The position numbers and the translations under genes are program-made. DNA of 64,000 nucleotides from Deltaproteobacteria bacterium. Lineage in GTDB: Bacteria > Lernaellota > Lernaellaia > JACKCT01. The stretch is from assembly GCA_020845895.1 (NCBI GenBank), contig JADLEX010000007.1:26782-90781 (forward strand). The letters run 5' to 3'. The notes beneath the pieces were generated by a model that was given only the letters and a program-made list of their open reading frames with translations, was not told where the DNA came from and did not search any database. Below are positions 27,987 to 36,667 of this stretch, piece after piece; the stretch's first letter is position 1; each line of letters begins with the position of its first letter.

Positions 27987-29594
27987 CTACGGAGCGCTCG
28001 CGGCCGCGGCCGGTGGGCATGCGCGATCGATCTGCTCCCAAACCCATTCGGGATTCTTGTTGCCGCACGCAATGCCCGCGTGAAACAACGCGCGCACGCG
28101 GCAGCGGTCGCGCTCGTCCGTCGCCCCGTCCGGCGCGAGACGCACGACCGCGTTTTCGTAGACGCGTTCAATTCGCCAGCCGGAATCGAAACGGTCGAGG
28201 AGGGGCGCGAGAAAGTCCTTCGGTTCTTGCCCATAGGGCGTGCAGTTGTTGAGATAGGTGTAGATCACGACGGCGGGAGGCCGCGCGTCCCATTCCCTCA
28301 GAAAACGGTCGATGACGACGGGGGGCGCTGTCCACGGCAACAGGAATCCGTAGCGGCCCGGCGGTTGCCGATTCGCGTCGAAGTAATATGTCGGATCGTG
28401 CGGGAACGCGAAGACGGGGTCGCTCGGCGCGGTGGTGGCGACGAGGTCGGCGACGATTTCGCGGCGCGCGGCGATTTCGCCGGGATCGAGCCGGCGCTCC
28501 CATTGGAACAGCCCCGAACTGATGGGACTCAGCGAGAACACCGCGAGGTTGACGCACCACGCGATCGTCGCGACGTAGCGCCGCTCCGTCCAATACCGCG
28601 CAATCGCCATCGCGAAGAGCCACGCGCCGACCGCGAGCAACGGCAGCAGGTGGTGCGCGAACAGCGACGGGTAGAGCAAGCCCACCGCGCCGAAGAGCGC
28701 GGCCGCGTGCAGCCGCCGGTCACCCGCGGGGATCGGTGTGCGCGTGCGGAGAGCCTCGACCGCGGCCGCGAGCACCATCAGCCAGATGGGGAGCTGAAAA
28801 AACCACTCGTCGAGCGAAGGCCAATAAACGTACGTGGATGTGCGGAATAGCCTCCACGGGAACGTGTAGCCCTCGAGAAAGTCGCTCCACGCACCGACGG
28901 AGGCGAACGCGGCGGCTTCGCCGAGCCACGGTAAGCCGAGCCCCGCCGCAAGCGCGACCACGTCTTTTCGTCCGACGCGTCCGGACCCCGGCCACAGCGT
29001 TGCGACGAATATCGCGAGGACAGGCATCCATGCGGTCTGTTTCACGCACGTCGCAACGAAGAGCGCAACGCCCGCGAAAAAGAACCGGCGAACCGGAACG
29101 TACGTTTCGCCGTCACCGCGCGTCATGAGCCAGAGCGATGCCAGCAGTATCGGTGCCAGCACCGATTCCGACTGCCAGACATCGCCGAAGAAAAACGCAT
29201 GGAGCGCCGCGTAGATGAGCGCGCCGAACGCGCCGGCCAGCGGCTTGCCGCGCCGGGTGCCCAGCAGCGCGATCAGAATCGCCGATGCGAGCACCCCGGC
29301 CAGCGCCGCGCCGCGCAGCACGCTCCAGCCTTCGCCGAAGAGCACGAAGAGGCCCGCCGTGATCCGGTAGAGCCCGGGTCCCTTTTCGTTGAAGGCGTCG
29401 CGGTACATCACGCCGCCCGCGGCGAGCAGGCGTGCGGTGTTGGCGTGATCGCCCTCGTCCTGAAACGGGACCGCGCCCGCGAGAATGCGGTGCGTCATGA
29501 TGACGACGCCGAGCGCGAGCGCGACGACGGCCAGCGACGCGACGAGGCGCGCCGGGGCCGGGCGGTCGTCGGGCGATGGCGATGCGTCGGTCAA
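27987..29594 (-). CDS. GT39-like integral membrane glycosyltransferase
   Basis: 535 residues from a TTG start, with about ten to twelve hydrophobic spans. The first periplasmic loop has AGAVPFQDEGDHANTARLL and FNEKGPGLYRI; the acidic pair and GPG motif are the mark of ArnT/PMT-type (GT39, GT-C fold) transferases that use polyprenyl-phosphate sugars. The C-terminal ~130 residues are a soluble periplasmic domain with several Cys and Pro. There is no good ribosome site before TTG 29594, so the start is uncertain. It is divergent from the DUF3604 lipoprotein gene and similar in plan to the proteins at 31.6-33.4 kb and 62.9-64.0 kb. Confidence 0.78.
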   Translation of the reverse strand: MTDASPSPDDRPAPARLVASLAVVALALGVVIMTHRILAGAVPFQDEGDHANTARLLAAGGVMYRDAFNEKGPGLYRITAGLFVLFGEGWSVLRGAALAGVLASAILIALLGTRRGKPLAGAFGALIYAALHAFFFGDVWQSESVLAPILLASLWLMTRGDGETYVPVRRFFFAGVALFVATCVKQTAWMPVLAIFVATLWPGSGRVGRKDVVALAAGLGLPWLGEAAAFASVGAWSDFLEGYTFPWRLFRTSTYVYWPSLDEWFFQLPIWLMVLAAAVEALRTRTPIPAGDRRLHAAALFGAVGLLYPSLFAHHLLPLLAVGAWLFAMAIARYWTERRYVATIAWCVNLAVFSLSPISSGLFQWERRLDPGEIAARREIVADLVATTAPSDPVFAFPHDPTYYFDANRQPPGRYGFLLPWTAPPVVIDRFLREWDARPPAVVIYTYLNNCTPYGQEPKDFLAPLLDRFDSGWRIERVYENAVVRLAPDGATDERDRCRVRALFHAGIACGNKNPEWVWEQIDRACPPAAAASAP

Positions 29595-29727
29595 ACGAAA
29601 CCCCGCGCGCGGGCCGGTTGCTCGCTGGTGCTTGCCAAGGTCTGCCTACGCTTGCGTTGTGGGCGTGTGTTCTCTATTAGCTGGTTTTCAGCGCTCGGAC
29701 AAAGCTCCGCATGGATCGGTCGGCGAA

Positions 29728-31644
29728 ATGAACTATTTGCGCGCGTGGTGGCTTCCGATATTCGCGGTTTGCGTCGCCGCGTGCGCGCGCACGGCCGCGC
29801 CGCCGCCGCCGATCGTGACGTGCGTCGATCCGCTCGCGGGGTCCGTGGGATCGCTCGACGACGCCGAAATCACACTGCGCTTCGCCGATCAGCCGTCCGG
29901 CGATGTGCTGGTCGTGCGCCTGCCCGGTGCGAAGTATCCGGACGAGGTCGATCCGCGCCCGCTCGTGTATGCGAACGTCGTGGACGGCGGCGAACTGACC
30001 GTCGGCACCGGCGACGCAAAGGGCGACTGCGGCTCGGAGTCGCGCTCGCGGTTCGATGTGCCGGTCGTGCTGGAAAAATCCGTGAAAGACCATGACCTGC
30101 GGATTCGCGTTCAGCAGTATCGCCTGCCTTTGCGTTCGACCCCGGCGCTGCCCGTCGAGTTCGTACTGCGCGACGCGGCGACCAAGACTGAGACGACGAT
30201 CGGCACGTGCAGCGGCGAGGTTCGCGCCGGCGCGCCGATCGCCGTGCGAGTCGTTGCGCCGTCTTACGCCCGCCTCGGCCAACCGATCGGCATTCGCATC
30301 GCGAGCCTCGATCGATGGGGAAATGCGTCGACCGACCCCGGCGAACTGCGTCTGGAGATCAACGGCGAACGACCGAATCTGCCGCCGCTGCGCACCGACG
30401 AAAACGGCGTGGCGACCATCAACTGGTCGCCGGAAAAAAACGGCGTTTTCCGCTTCGGGATCATCCGGCGCGAAGGGGAACGGGAACTCGAGATCGGGCG
30501 TTCGAACCCGATCGTCGTGGACGACGCACTCCGCGAGGGCACGTTGCTGTGGGGAGATCCGCACAGCCACACCGGCTATTCCGACGGATTCACGACCGAA
30601 ACGCCCGGCGGCGCATACCGCTACGCGCGCGACACGGCGTTTCTGGATTTTGCGGCGGTCACGGATCACGTCGAGGCCATCTGGGGTTGTGCGATGAGCC
30701 ACGACCAATGGGAATCGTTGATGGAGTCGGCCGAGACGTGGAACGCGCCGGGACGATTTGTCGCTTTTGCAGGTTACGAGTGGACCGCGTCGTTTCCCTT
30801 CGGGGGGGTGAAATCCGAGGCGGAGGGCCACGCGCATTTGCTCTTCCCGGGCCGCGCCGTGCGCTGCGGTTCGAACCAGCCCGAGTGCGCGACTCTCGAC
30901 GGTTTACTCGATTTCATGCGTCCGCATCAGCCGGTTGTGATTCGTCATCACACTTGCGCAAATTGGGCGCCCGCGGTTTTCTCGGGTCGCGTCGATTCGC
31001 AAACACCGGTCGTCGAAGTCACGTCGAGCCACGGCAATTGCGAGTGCGTGTCGTGCCCGGGACGCATGCCCGAGTCGTCGATGGACCCCAAGAACGACGT
31101 GCGCACGGCGCTGCTCTCCGGGCCGCACTACGGGCTTGTCGGGGGTTCGGACAATCACAACGCGCGGCCGGGGTCGACCAACTACTTCCGCAAACTGCCA
31201 CTCATCCTCGACACCGGCGGCATCACGGCACTCAGCGCGCGGCGCTTCGACCGCGAAGGGATTCTCGAAGCCCTTCGCGCGCGGCGCACTTACGCCACCA
31301 CGGGCGCGCGGATTGTCGTCGAGTTCACCGCGGGCGAAACTTCGATGGGCGGCGTGCTGCCGGCGGGGGCCGAGGCCAAGGGGCGTTTCACCGTGCACGG
31401 CACCAACGTCATCGGCGCGGCGACGGTTTTTCGCGGTGATCTCGACGATCAGTCCATTCGCGTCGTCACCGCCGAAGTGCCGGGCGTGTTGGATTTCGAG
31501 GCCGAGTGGCGCGATCCGTCGCCGCCCGCGCGCGGGTTCTACTATCTGCGTGTCGAGCAGGTGGACGGCGAGATGGCGTGGACGAGCCCGATCCGCATCG
31601 GGCCGGTCGATCAGGGCGACGCGGTCGTCTCGCCGAGTTCGTAG
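29728..31644 (+). CDS. DUF3604 (PHP-type metallohydrolase) lipoprotein
   Basis: 638 residues from the ATG at 29728. The N-terminus is a lipoprotein signal with the lipobox FAVCVAAC (Cys at residue 20). Residues ~30-270 are beta-rich domains. The DUF3604 domain then starts at GDPHSHTGYSDG (residues 276-287), a PHP-like metal site. It continues with AVTDHVEAIWG, FAGYEWTASF, EGHAHLLFPG, VIRHHTCANWAP and VGGSDNHNARPGSTN, which together supply many His/Asp ligands. Such proteins are common in marine and soil bacteria but mostly uncharacterised; a phosphodiesterase or amidase-like activity is suggested by the PHP fold. The 3' end overlaps the convergent membrane gene by 34 bases. Confidence 0.85.
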   Translation: MNYLRAWWLPIFAVCVAACARTAAPPPPIVTCVDPLAGSVGSLDDAEITLRFADQPSGDVLVVRLPGAKYPDEVDPRPLVYANVVDGGELTVGTGDAKGDCGSESRSRFDVPVVLEKSVKDHDLRIRVQQYRLPLRSTPALPVEFVLRDAATKTETTIGTCSGEVRAGAPIAVRVVAPSYARLGQPIGIRIASLDRWGNASTDPGELRLEINGERPNLPPLRTDENGVATINWSPEKNGVFRFGIIRREGERELEIGRSNPIVVDDALREGTLLWGDPHSHTGYSDGFTTETPGGAYRYARDTAFLDFAAVTDHVEAIWGCAMSHDQWESLMESAETWNAPGRFVAFAGYEWTASFPFGGVKSEAEGHAHLLFPGRAVRCGSNQPECATLDGLLDFMRPHQPVVIRHHTCANWAPAVFSGRVDSQTPVVEVTSSHGNCECVSCPGRMPESSMDPKNDVRTALLSGPHYGLVGGSDNHNARPGSTNYFRKLPLILDTGGITALSARRFDREGILEALRARRTYATTGARIVVEFTAGETSMGGVLPAGAEAKGRFTVHGTNVIGAATVFRGDLDDQSIRVVTAEVPGVLDFEAEWRDPSPPARGFYYLRVEQVDGEMAWTSPIRIGPVDQGDAVVSPSS

Positions 31645-33359
31645 ATCGAAATCACCGTATCCCACGCCCAAGGCGTAATTCGGTAGTTCGCGCGCAGGAA
31701 CGCGTCGAGTTCGGCGAAGGTCTCCACGCGCGGGGGGCAATGCGCCATCGGGTCGCCCCAGATGTTGTAAGGCCAACTCGGCGGGACGCGTCCGCGACCG
31801 GGAAACGGCGCGTGTCGGCGGCAGTCCTGTGCGTAACGGAAGACGTAGCGCGGAGGGGAATTCGCGAAAGATGCCAGGAGATCAGCTCGCGTCCGCAGCA
31901 CATCGACATCGGTGCGCACGTGCCACAGCCCGTAATTGTGGAGCGTGTGCGAGAGGTCGTCCGCGGCGACGATCTCGAAGTTCTCCTGATGCCGCGTCGG
32001 CGCGAACGCGTCCAGAAACAGGTACATCTCGGGCAGGTAGTCGTAGGTCCAGATCGTATCGCCGGGTGCGAGGCGCGGGCGGACAAACTCGGCGGCGGCG
32101 GCGAGCGTGGGCTGCCATTCCAGATGATTCGCCACCTGATTGTGCGCGGCGCGTTCAAACACGAAGTCGCGGTTTCGCCTCGCGATTTCGGCGGTGAACG
32201 GCGTCGATTCCTTCTCCAACCCCCGCGCGGAGAGCGTTGCCCACGACAACTCCGTGCGCATGTCGAAACTGACAAGGGCGAAAACAACGACGCACATGGC
32301 GATTCGGATCCGTCGCGGGCGCGCGAGCGCGATCGGCGTGAGCCCCGCCGCGACCATCAGGCACGCCGCCGGAAACAGCACGACAAAATAGTGCCCGTAC
32401 CAGTGACCGCCCATGAGGAGGGACACCAGAGCGGCGAGCGCGTAAAGCATCCATGCGCGCACCGGCGCGGCCGAGTTCCGCCACGAGGGTGCGGCGATGA
32501 GCATGGCAACGGAGGCCACCGACGCCGTCAGGAGCGCGGGGCTCGATCGCCACAAACGCAGCCACTGGTTTGCGACGAGGCGCGAGGTGGTCGTCCAGTC
32601 CGCGCCCGTTCGGTACCCGAACATGCCGAAGGGATTGAGCTGGTCGGCGGCCGTGCCGATGCATCCGGTTACAGCGAGCATGGCGACGAAGGGCGCTGCA
32701 CCGATGACCGCGCCGAGGGCGAACTGAGAAAGCGCGCGCGCCGACGAGGCGGGCGACCAACGCGCCCCGGTCGACCGGCGAAGGGCGATCTCGATCGCGC
32801 ACGCGATCGCAAAGAACAACGCGGACTGCTTCATCGCGATGGCAACCGCCATGGCCATGCCGGCGAGAACGTGGCGGCGCGCGCACGGCGGAACCGAGAG
32901 CGCGAGCAGCGCGACGAGTGATGGCGCAATCGTCCAGAATTCGAAGTTGGGGCAGGTTCCCGCGCTGACCATTTCGGCCTGGTACATCGCGTAGAGAATC
33001 GCCGCCACGACTCCCGCCGCTCTATGAATCGTCATCGCGAGAATCCGATAGAGGAGCGCGCAACTCGCCCATGCAAAAAGCGTCGCAAGCGCGTAGATCG
33101 GACGCATGTCGCGGCCGAAGAGGGCGAAACTCGCGGCGTAGAGCGCGAGCGTGCCGGGAGGTTTGGTCACCACCGCGTCGGAGTAGGCGCAGCGGCCTTC
33201 GAGGAAAAGGCTCGATGCGTACGCGGGCGTTCCCAGATCGGGGTCGCACAGCGTGTTGGACATCGTCGTGAGACGCAGGAACGCGATGACGGGCAGCAGC
33301 GCCAGCAAGATGGCCCAATCAGCCCTGTGCACACCGCCAACTGCGATTGGACGTTCCAA
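31611..33359 (-). CDS. Polytopic membrane protein, GT39-like glycosyltransferase
   Basis: 582 residues from a TTG at 33359 (a GTG at 33332 is possible); no clear ribosome site. About eleven hydrophobic spans precede a C-terminal soluble region. The first loop contains TLCDPDLGTPAYASSLFLEG and VVTKPPGTLALYAASFALFG: the acidic residues and the KPPG motif are typical of GT-C/GT39-type polyprenyl-phosphate sugar transferases. The periplasmic tail (~residues 430-575) has Trp/Tyr-rich motifs such as TIWTYDYLPEMYLFLDAF. It sits next to the surface-glycan-like locus and may add sugars to envelope proteins or lipids. The donor is unknown. Confidence 0.78.
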   Translation of the reverse strand: MERPIAVGGVHRADWAILLALLPVIAFLRLTTMSNTLCDPDLGTPAYASSLFLEGRCAYSDAVVTKPPGTLALYAASFALFGRDMRPIYALATLFAWASCALLYRILAMTIHRAAGVVAAILYAMYQAEMVSAGTCPNFEFWTIAPSLVALLALSVPPCARRHVLAGMAMAVAIAMKQSALFFAIACAIEIALRRSTGARWSPASSARALSQFALGAVIGAAPFVAMLAVTGCIGTAADQLNPFGMFGYRTGADWTTTSRLVANQWLRLWRSSPALLTASVASVAMLIAAPSWRNSAAPVRAWMLYALAALVSLLMGGHWYGHYFVVLFPAACLMVAAGLTPIALARPRRIRIAMCVVVFALVSFDMRTELSWATLSARGLEKESTPFTAEIARRNRDFVFERAAHNQVANHLEWQPTLAAAAEFVRPRLAPGDTIWTYDYLPEMYLFLDAFAPTRHQENFEIVAADDLSHTLHNYGLWHVRTDVDVLRTRADLLASFANSPPRYVFRYAQDCRRHAPFPGRGRVPPSWPYNIWGDPMAHCPPRVETFAELDAFLRANYRITPWAWDTVISIYELGETTASP

Positions 33360-33502
33360 ATTCGCCCCATTTCCTCGTGACAGCGGAGATTTCGGCGTGC
33401 GTGCGGCGAACTGTCAAGGACGTGGCCGAAAATCATTAAGCCCGGAGCGTTTACGCCCGAAAAGAACACTGATATTGCGTGGGCCACGCACTCGACAGTC
33501 GA

Positions 33503-36046
33503 ATGATGACAAACGCGCCAACATCGATGCGCCGGATCGTGATCGTCCGCCGTTACGGGCTGGGCAATTTCATTTTGGCGTTGCCCCTCATCGAAGCGGC
33601 CCGGCAGGCAATTCCGGAAGCTGAAGTGATCCTGTTCGTCGACTCGCGTTGCGCGTCGATCGCCGAGATGACTTGCCCGGATCTTCGCCGCGCGGTTTAC
33701 GAAAATCCCGAGCAAGCGGCGGCGTGGTTCGCGGACGTGCGCCCCGACGTCGTTTTGTTTACGTATCCCACCGTCGACGCGGCGCTGATTTCGGCGGCGA
33801 ACGCTTCGGGGGCGAAGACGGTTTGCCACAACGTCCCACGTCGCGAGAATCCGGCTGTCGTTCGATTGGCCGCCGATCCTGCGCGGACCGAGGCAGAACT
33901 GAATCTCGATCTGCTGCGCGCGATGGGAGCGGATGCGGAGTTCCGGCCGCCGCGTATCGACGTGACGGCGACGGGGCAGGCCGAGGCCGAGCGCGCGTTG
34001 CGTGAGCACGGCGTGCCCGATCGCTTCGTGGCGTTGCATCCGGGCTGTCACGGCGACTGGGAGGCGAAGCGCTGGCCGGCGTCGTCGTTTGCGCGATTGA
34101 TCGACATGATGGCGGAGCGCGGCACGCACGCGGTGCTGCTCGGCGGTCCGGACGAGGTGGACGTTGCGGACGACGTCATGCGCCACGTGACGACAGGACG
34201 TATCGTGAATCTCGCCGGACGCACCTCGCTCGCGGGCGCGGCGGGAATTCTCGCGCGTGCGGTCGTGATGGTCAGTAACGATTCGGGACTCATGCACCTC
34301 GCCGCTGCGGTGGGCGCGCCGGTGGTCGCGCTGTTCGGGCCGACCTCCTGGGCGAAGAATCCCCCGCTGGCCGGGCGCAGCGCGATCGTGCGTCAACCGG
34401 TCGCGTGCTCGCCGTGCTTCGTGATGGGGGGTGGCCGTCCCCGGCGTGCTTGGTGCACGGAGATGCTCGCGCCCGCCAAGGTCCTGCGTGCGCTGGACGC
34501 CTTGCTCGTCAATGAATCCTACGTGCCCGCGCCACCGGAGAAACCGTTTGTGTCGGTTGTCGTGCCGACACGAAATCGCTCCGCCAAACTCGCGCCGACG
34601 ATCGATTCGCTCCTCGGGCAGACCTACCCGAGGGATCGGTACGAGGTCATCGTCGTCGACAACGACTCGACCGACGATACGGCGCGGGTGATTCAGTCGT
34701 ATCCGCACGTTCGTTACGAGTTCGTGAACCATCGCCATTCGAGCTACGCCGCGCGCAATCGCGGAATCGCCGTCGCGCGTGGCGAGGTGCTCGCGTTCAT
34801 CGATGACGACGCCGTGGCGCACCCCGACTGGCTCGCGAACGGCGCGGAGTGGTTCGCGCACCCGCAGGTGGGGTGCGTTGCGGGCCGGACCGACGCGCTC
34901 AATCCGGACAGCGATGTGGCGCACTTTCAGGCGCGCTCTCCGCACCTGTTTCCGGGGCCCGAGGTCGAAACCGCGGAGGCATATGGAGTGCCGACGGTGA
35001 ACTGTTTCTGGCGGCGCGAGACGATCGAGGCGATCGGGCCGTTCAACGAGGAATTGAAGTCCGGCGGCGATTTCGACCTGACGTTTCGACTGCGCAAAGA
35101 CGGTCGGTGGTGCGTGCGATTCGCAGAGTTCGCAGTCGTGCGTCACCGGCATCGCGAATCCGTCCAAGACCTGTTTCGCGTCTTCGCGCGCTACGGATAC
35201 GGATCGACCTACGTGGCGAAGACGCATCATACGAGGTCCGTTTCCGCGCGGTGGAGCGAAGCACGCACGGAGTGGTCGGGTCTCGCGCGACGCGCGCGCG
35301 GCGTTTTGCGCGAGCGCATGTCTTCACACGGGCGAGTTGTGCCGACGATGCACGCGCGCGAGTTCATCGACGAAAATGCCGTGCGTGTTTTCTCGGCGCA
35401 CGGCGGTTCGCCCGCGAAATCGGCATTTCCGATGAGCGATGCTGTTCAAATTCCTGTCGCGCCGAATCCCGATTATCTCGCGGCGGCTCTCGATGCGATC
35501 GCAACGCAAAAGCCGGGCGGCTGGTACATCTATGGGGCGGGGCAACATACGCGGCGCGCGGCGGGGCTGCTCGACCTGGGCGCTCTCGGCGTCGCCGGCA
35601 TCGTGGACGACGACCCGGCGAAGTGGGGGCGACTTGGCGATCTTCCCATCGTCGGACGCGAATCCGCACTGTCCGCGGGCATGAAGACCATCGTCGTCTC
35701 GTCGGACTACTTCGAGTCGGCGCTTCTCGAAAAACTTCGCCCGCTTCGCCGACGCGGCATCGACGTGTGCGGTCTCTACGACGCCGACGCGTACGAGCGA
35801 TACGGGCAGGCGGTGGCGAGTCGCCACGAGCGCGACGCGAATCGGGTATTGTACGTCCCGCGGGGAACGCTCGACCGCGCGCATCGGAACGCGCTCGCAC
35901 TCGGTTTGGGTGCGCGGGCTGTCATCGTCGACGATGGCGAAGCACCTGGCGTTTACGACGACGAGTTTCTCGATTGGGTCTCGCGGCTCGCATTTCGAAC
36001 CGGACGTCTCGCGGGATGCGTGCGTTATGGGTATTTTGCACCGTAA
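33503..36046 (+). CDS. Fused GT9 + GT2 glycosyltransferase with C-terminal Rossmann domain
   Basis: About 847 residues in three parts. Residues ~10-340 are a heptosyltransferase-like GT9 enzyme (RRYGLGNFILALPLIEAA, LHPGCHGDWEAKRWP, VSNDSGLMHLAAAVGAPVVAL). Residues ~348-610 are a GT2 family domain (FVSVVVPTRNRSAKL, VDNDSTDDTARV, GEVLAFIDDDAVAHPDW with the DxD-type motif). Residues ~670-770 begin IYGAGQHTRRAAGLLDLG, a nucleotide- or CoA-binding Rossmann fold like the N-terminus of PglD-type acetyltransferases, without a visible transferase domain. The start is uncertain: ATG at 33503, 33506 or 33527, GTG at 33479. A weak promoter (TTTACG, 17 bases, TATTGC at 33450-33478) favours the first ATGs. 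First gene of a five-gene operon. Confidence 0.83.
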   Translation: MMTNAPTSMRRIVIVRRYGLGNFILALPLIEAARQAIPEAEVILFVDSRCASIAEMTCPDLRRAVYENPEQAAAWFADVRPDVVLFTYPTVDAALISAANASGAKTVCHNVPRRENPAVVRLAADPARTEAELNLDLLRAMGADAEFRPPRIDVTATGQAEAERALREHGVPDRFVALHPGCHGDWEAKRWPASSFARLIDMMAERGTHAVLLGGPDEVDVADDVMRHVTTGRIVNLAGRTSLAGAAGILARAVVMVSNDSGLMHLAAAVGAPVVALFGPTSWAKNPPLAGRSAIVRQPVACSPCFVMGGGRPRRAWCTEMLAPAKVLRALDALLVNESYVPAPPEKPFVSVVVPTRNRSAKLAPTIDSLLGQTYPRDRYEVIVVDNDSTDDTARVIQSYPHVRYEFVNHRHSSYAARNRGIAVARGEVLAFIDDDAVAHPDWLANGAEWFAHPQVGCVAGRTDALNPDSDVAHFQARSPHLFPGPEVETAEAYGVPTVNCFWRRETIEAIGPFNEELKSGGDFDLTFRLRKDGRWCVRFAEFAVVRHRHRESVQDLFRVFARYGYGSTYVAKTHHTRSVSARWSEARTEWSGLARRARGVLRERMSSHGRVVPTMHAREFIDENAVRVFSAHGGSPAKSAFPMSDAVQIPVAPNPDYLAAALDAIATQKPGGWYIYGAGQHTRRAAGLLDLGALGVAGIVDDDPAKWGRLGDLPIVGRESALSAGMKTIVVSSDYFESALLEKLRPLRRRGIDVCGLYDADAYERYGQAVASRHERDANRVLYVPRGTLDRAHRNALALGLGARAVIVDDGEAPGVYDDEFLDWVSRLAFRTGRLAGCVRYGYFAP

Positions 36047-36061
36047 TCGACAGGAGCGCGG

Positions 36062-36667
36062 ATGAGTGACGAATTCGAGTGCCCGCTGTGCGGCCACGTG
36101 GGGGCGTTTCAGGAGTATCGCGGCCGGGCACACGCGCGTTGCCCCGTCTGTCGATCGCTCGAACGCATGCGCCATCGGTGGCTCATTGCCCGCGACCGAG
36201 GTTTGCTCGACGGAGCAGAATCCCGCGCGGTGCTGCACGTCGCCCCGGAGCCGTGCGTAGCGAAGTATCTGCGCTCGTTCGGGCGCTACATCGGCTTTGA
36301 TACGGACGCCGCCCGCGAGATCGACATCCAGGGCGACCTGTGCGCCATCGCGCTCGAAGACGCGTGCGTGAATGTGGTATGGGCGTCGCACGTGCTCGAG
36401 CACATCCGGGAGGTCGATACGGCGATCGCCGAGATTCACCGCGTAATGAAGCCGGGCGGCGTGGCGGTCATCGAGATCCCGATCGTTGGCGAAAAAACGG
36501 TGCTCTTCGACACGCCGGGCGAAAGCGATCACTGGTGGGGACCCGGCGCGGATTGGTACGACAAATACCGCGAAGCGGGATTCACGGTGGAGGTCCTGCG
36601 CGCGGCCGATGCTCCGAAGAGATTCCGATGCGGCGGTGGTGAGGTCGCATGGTGCCTGAAGCCATGA
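36062..36667 (+). CDS. SAM-dependent methyltransferase with N-terminal zinc ribbon
   Basis: 201 residues with AGGAG 5 bases before the ATG. The first 35 residues hold two Cys pairs (FECPLCGHV and RCPVCRSLER), a likely zinc ribbon. A class I methyltransferase core follows: VLHVAPEPCVAKYLRS is the degenerate SAM loop, WASHVLEHIREVDTAIAEIHRV the post-I motif, and MKPGGVAVIEIP motif III. The C-terminal part has a Trp-rich GESDHWWGPGADWYDKYREAG. Proteins of this type often lie in polysaccharide clusters and methylate sugars or lipid intermediates. Its stop overlaps the ATG of the next gene (ATGA at 36664). Confidence 0.85.
   Translation: MSDEFECPLCGHVGAFQEYRGRAHARCPVCRSLERMRHRWLIARDRGLLDGAESRAVLHVAPEPCVAKYLRSFGRYIGFDTDAAREIDIQGDLCAIALEDACVNVVWASHVLEHIREVDTAIAEIHRVMKPGGVAVIEIPIVGEKTVLFDTPGESDHWWGPGADWYDKYREAGFTVEVLRAADAPKRFRCGGGEVAWCLKP

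Noticed and set aside
33167..35230. 687-codon minus-strand frame over the GT9-GT2 gene
   Set aside because: Arg/His-rich shadow; the plus frame has recognisable glycosyltransferase motifs.
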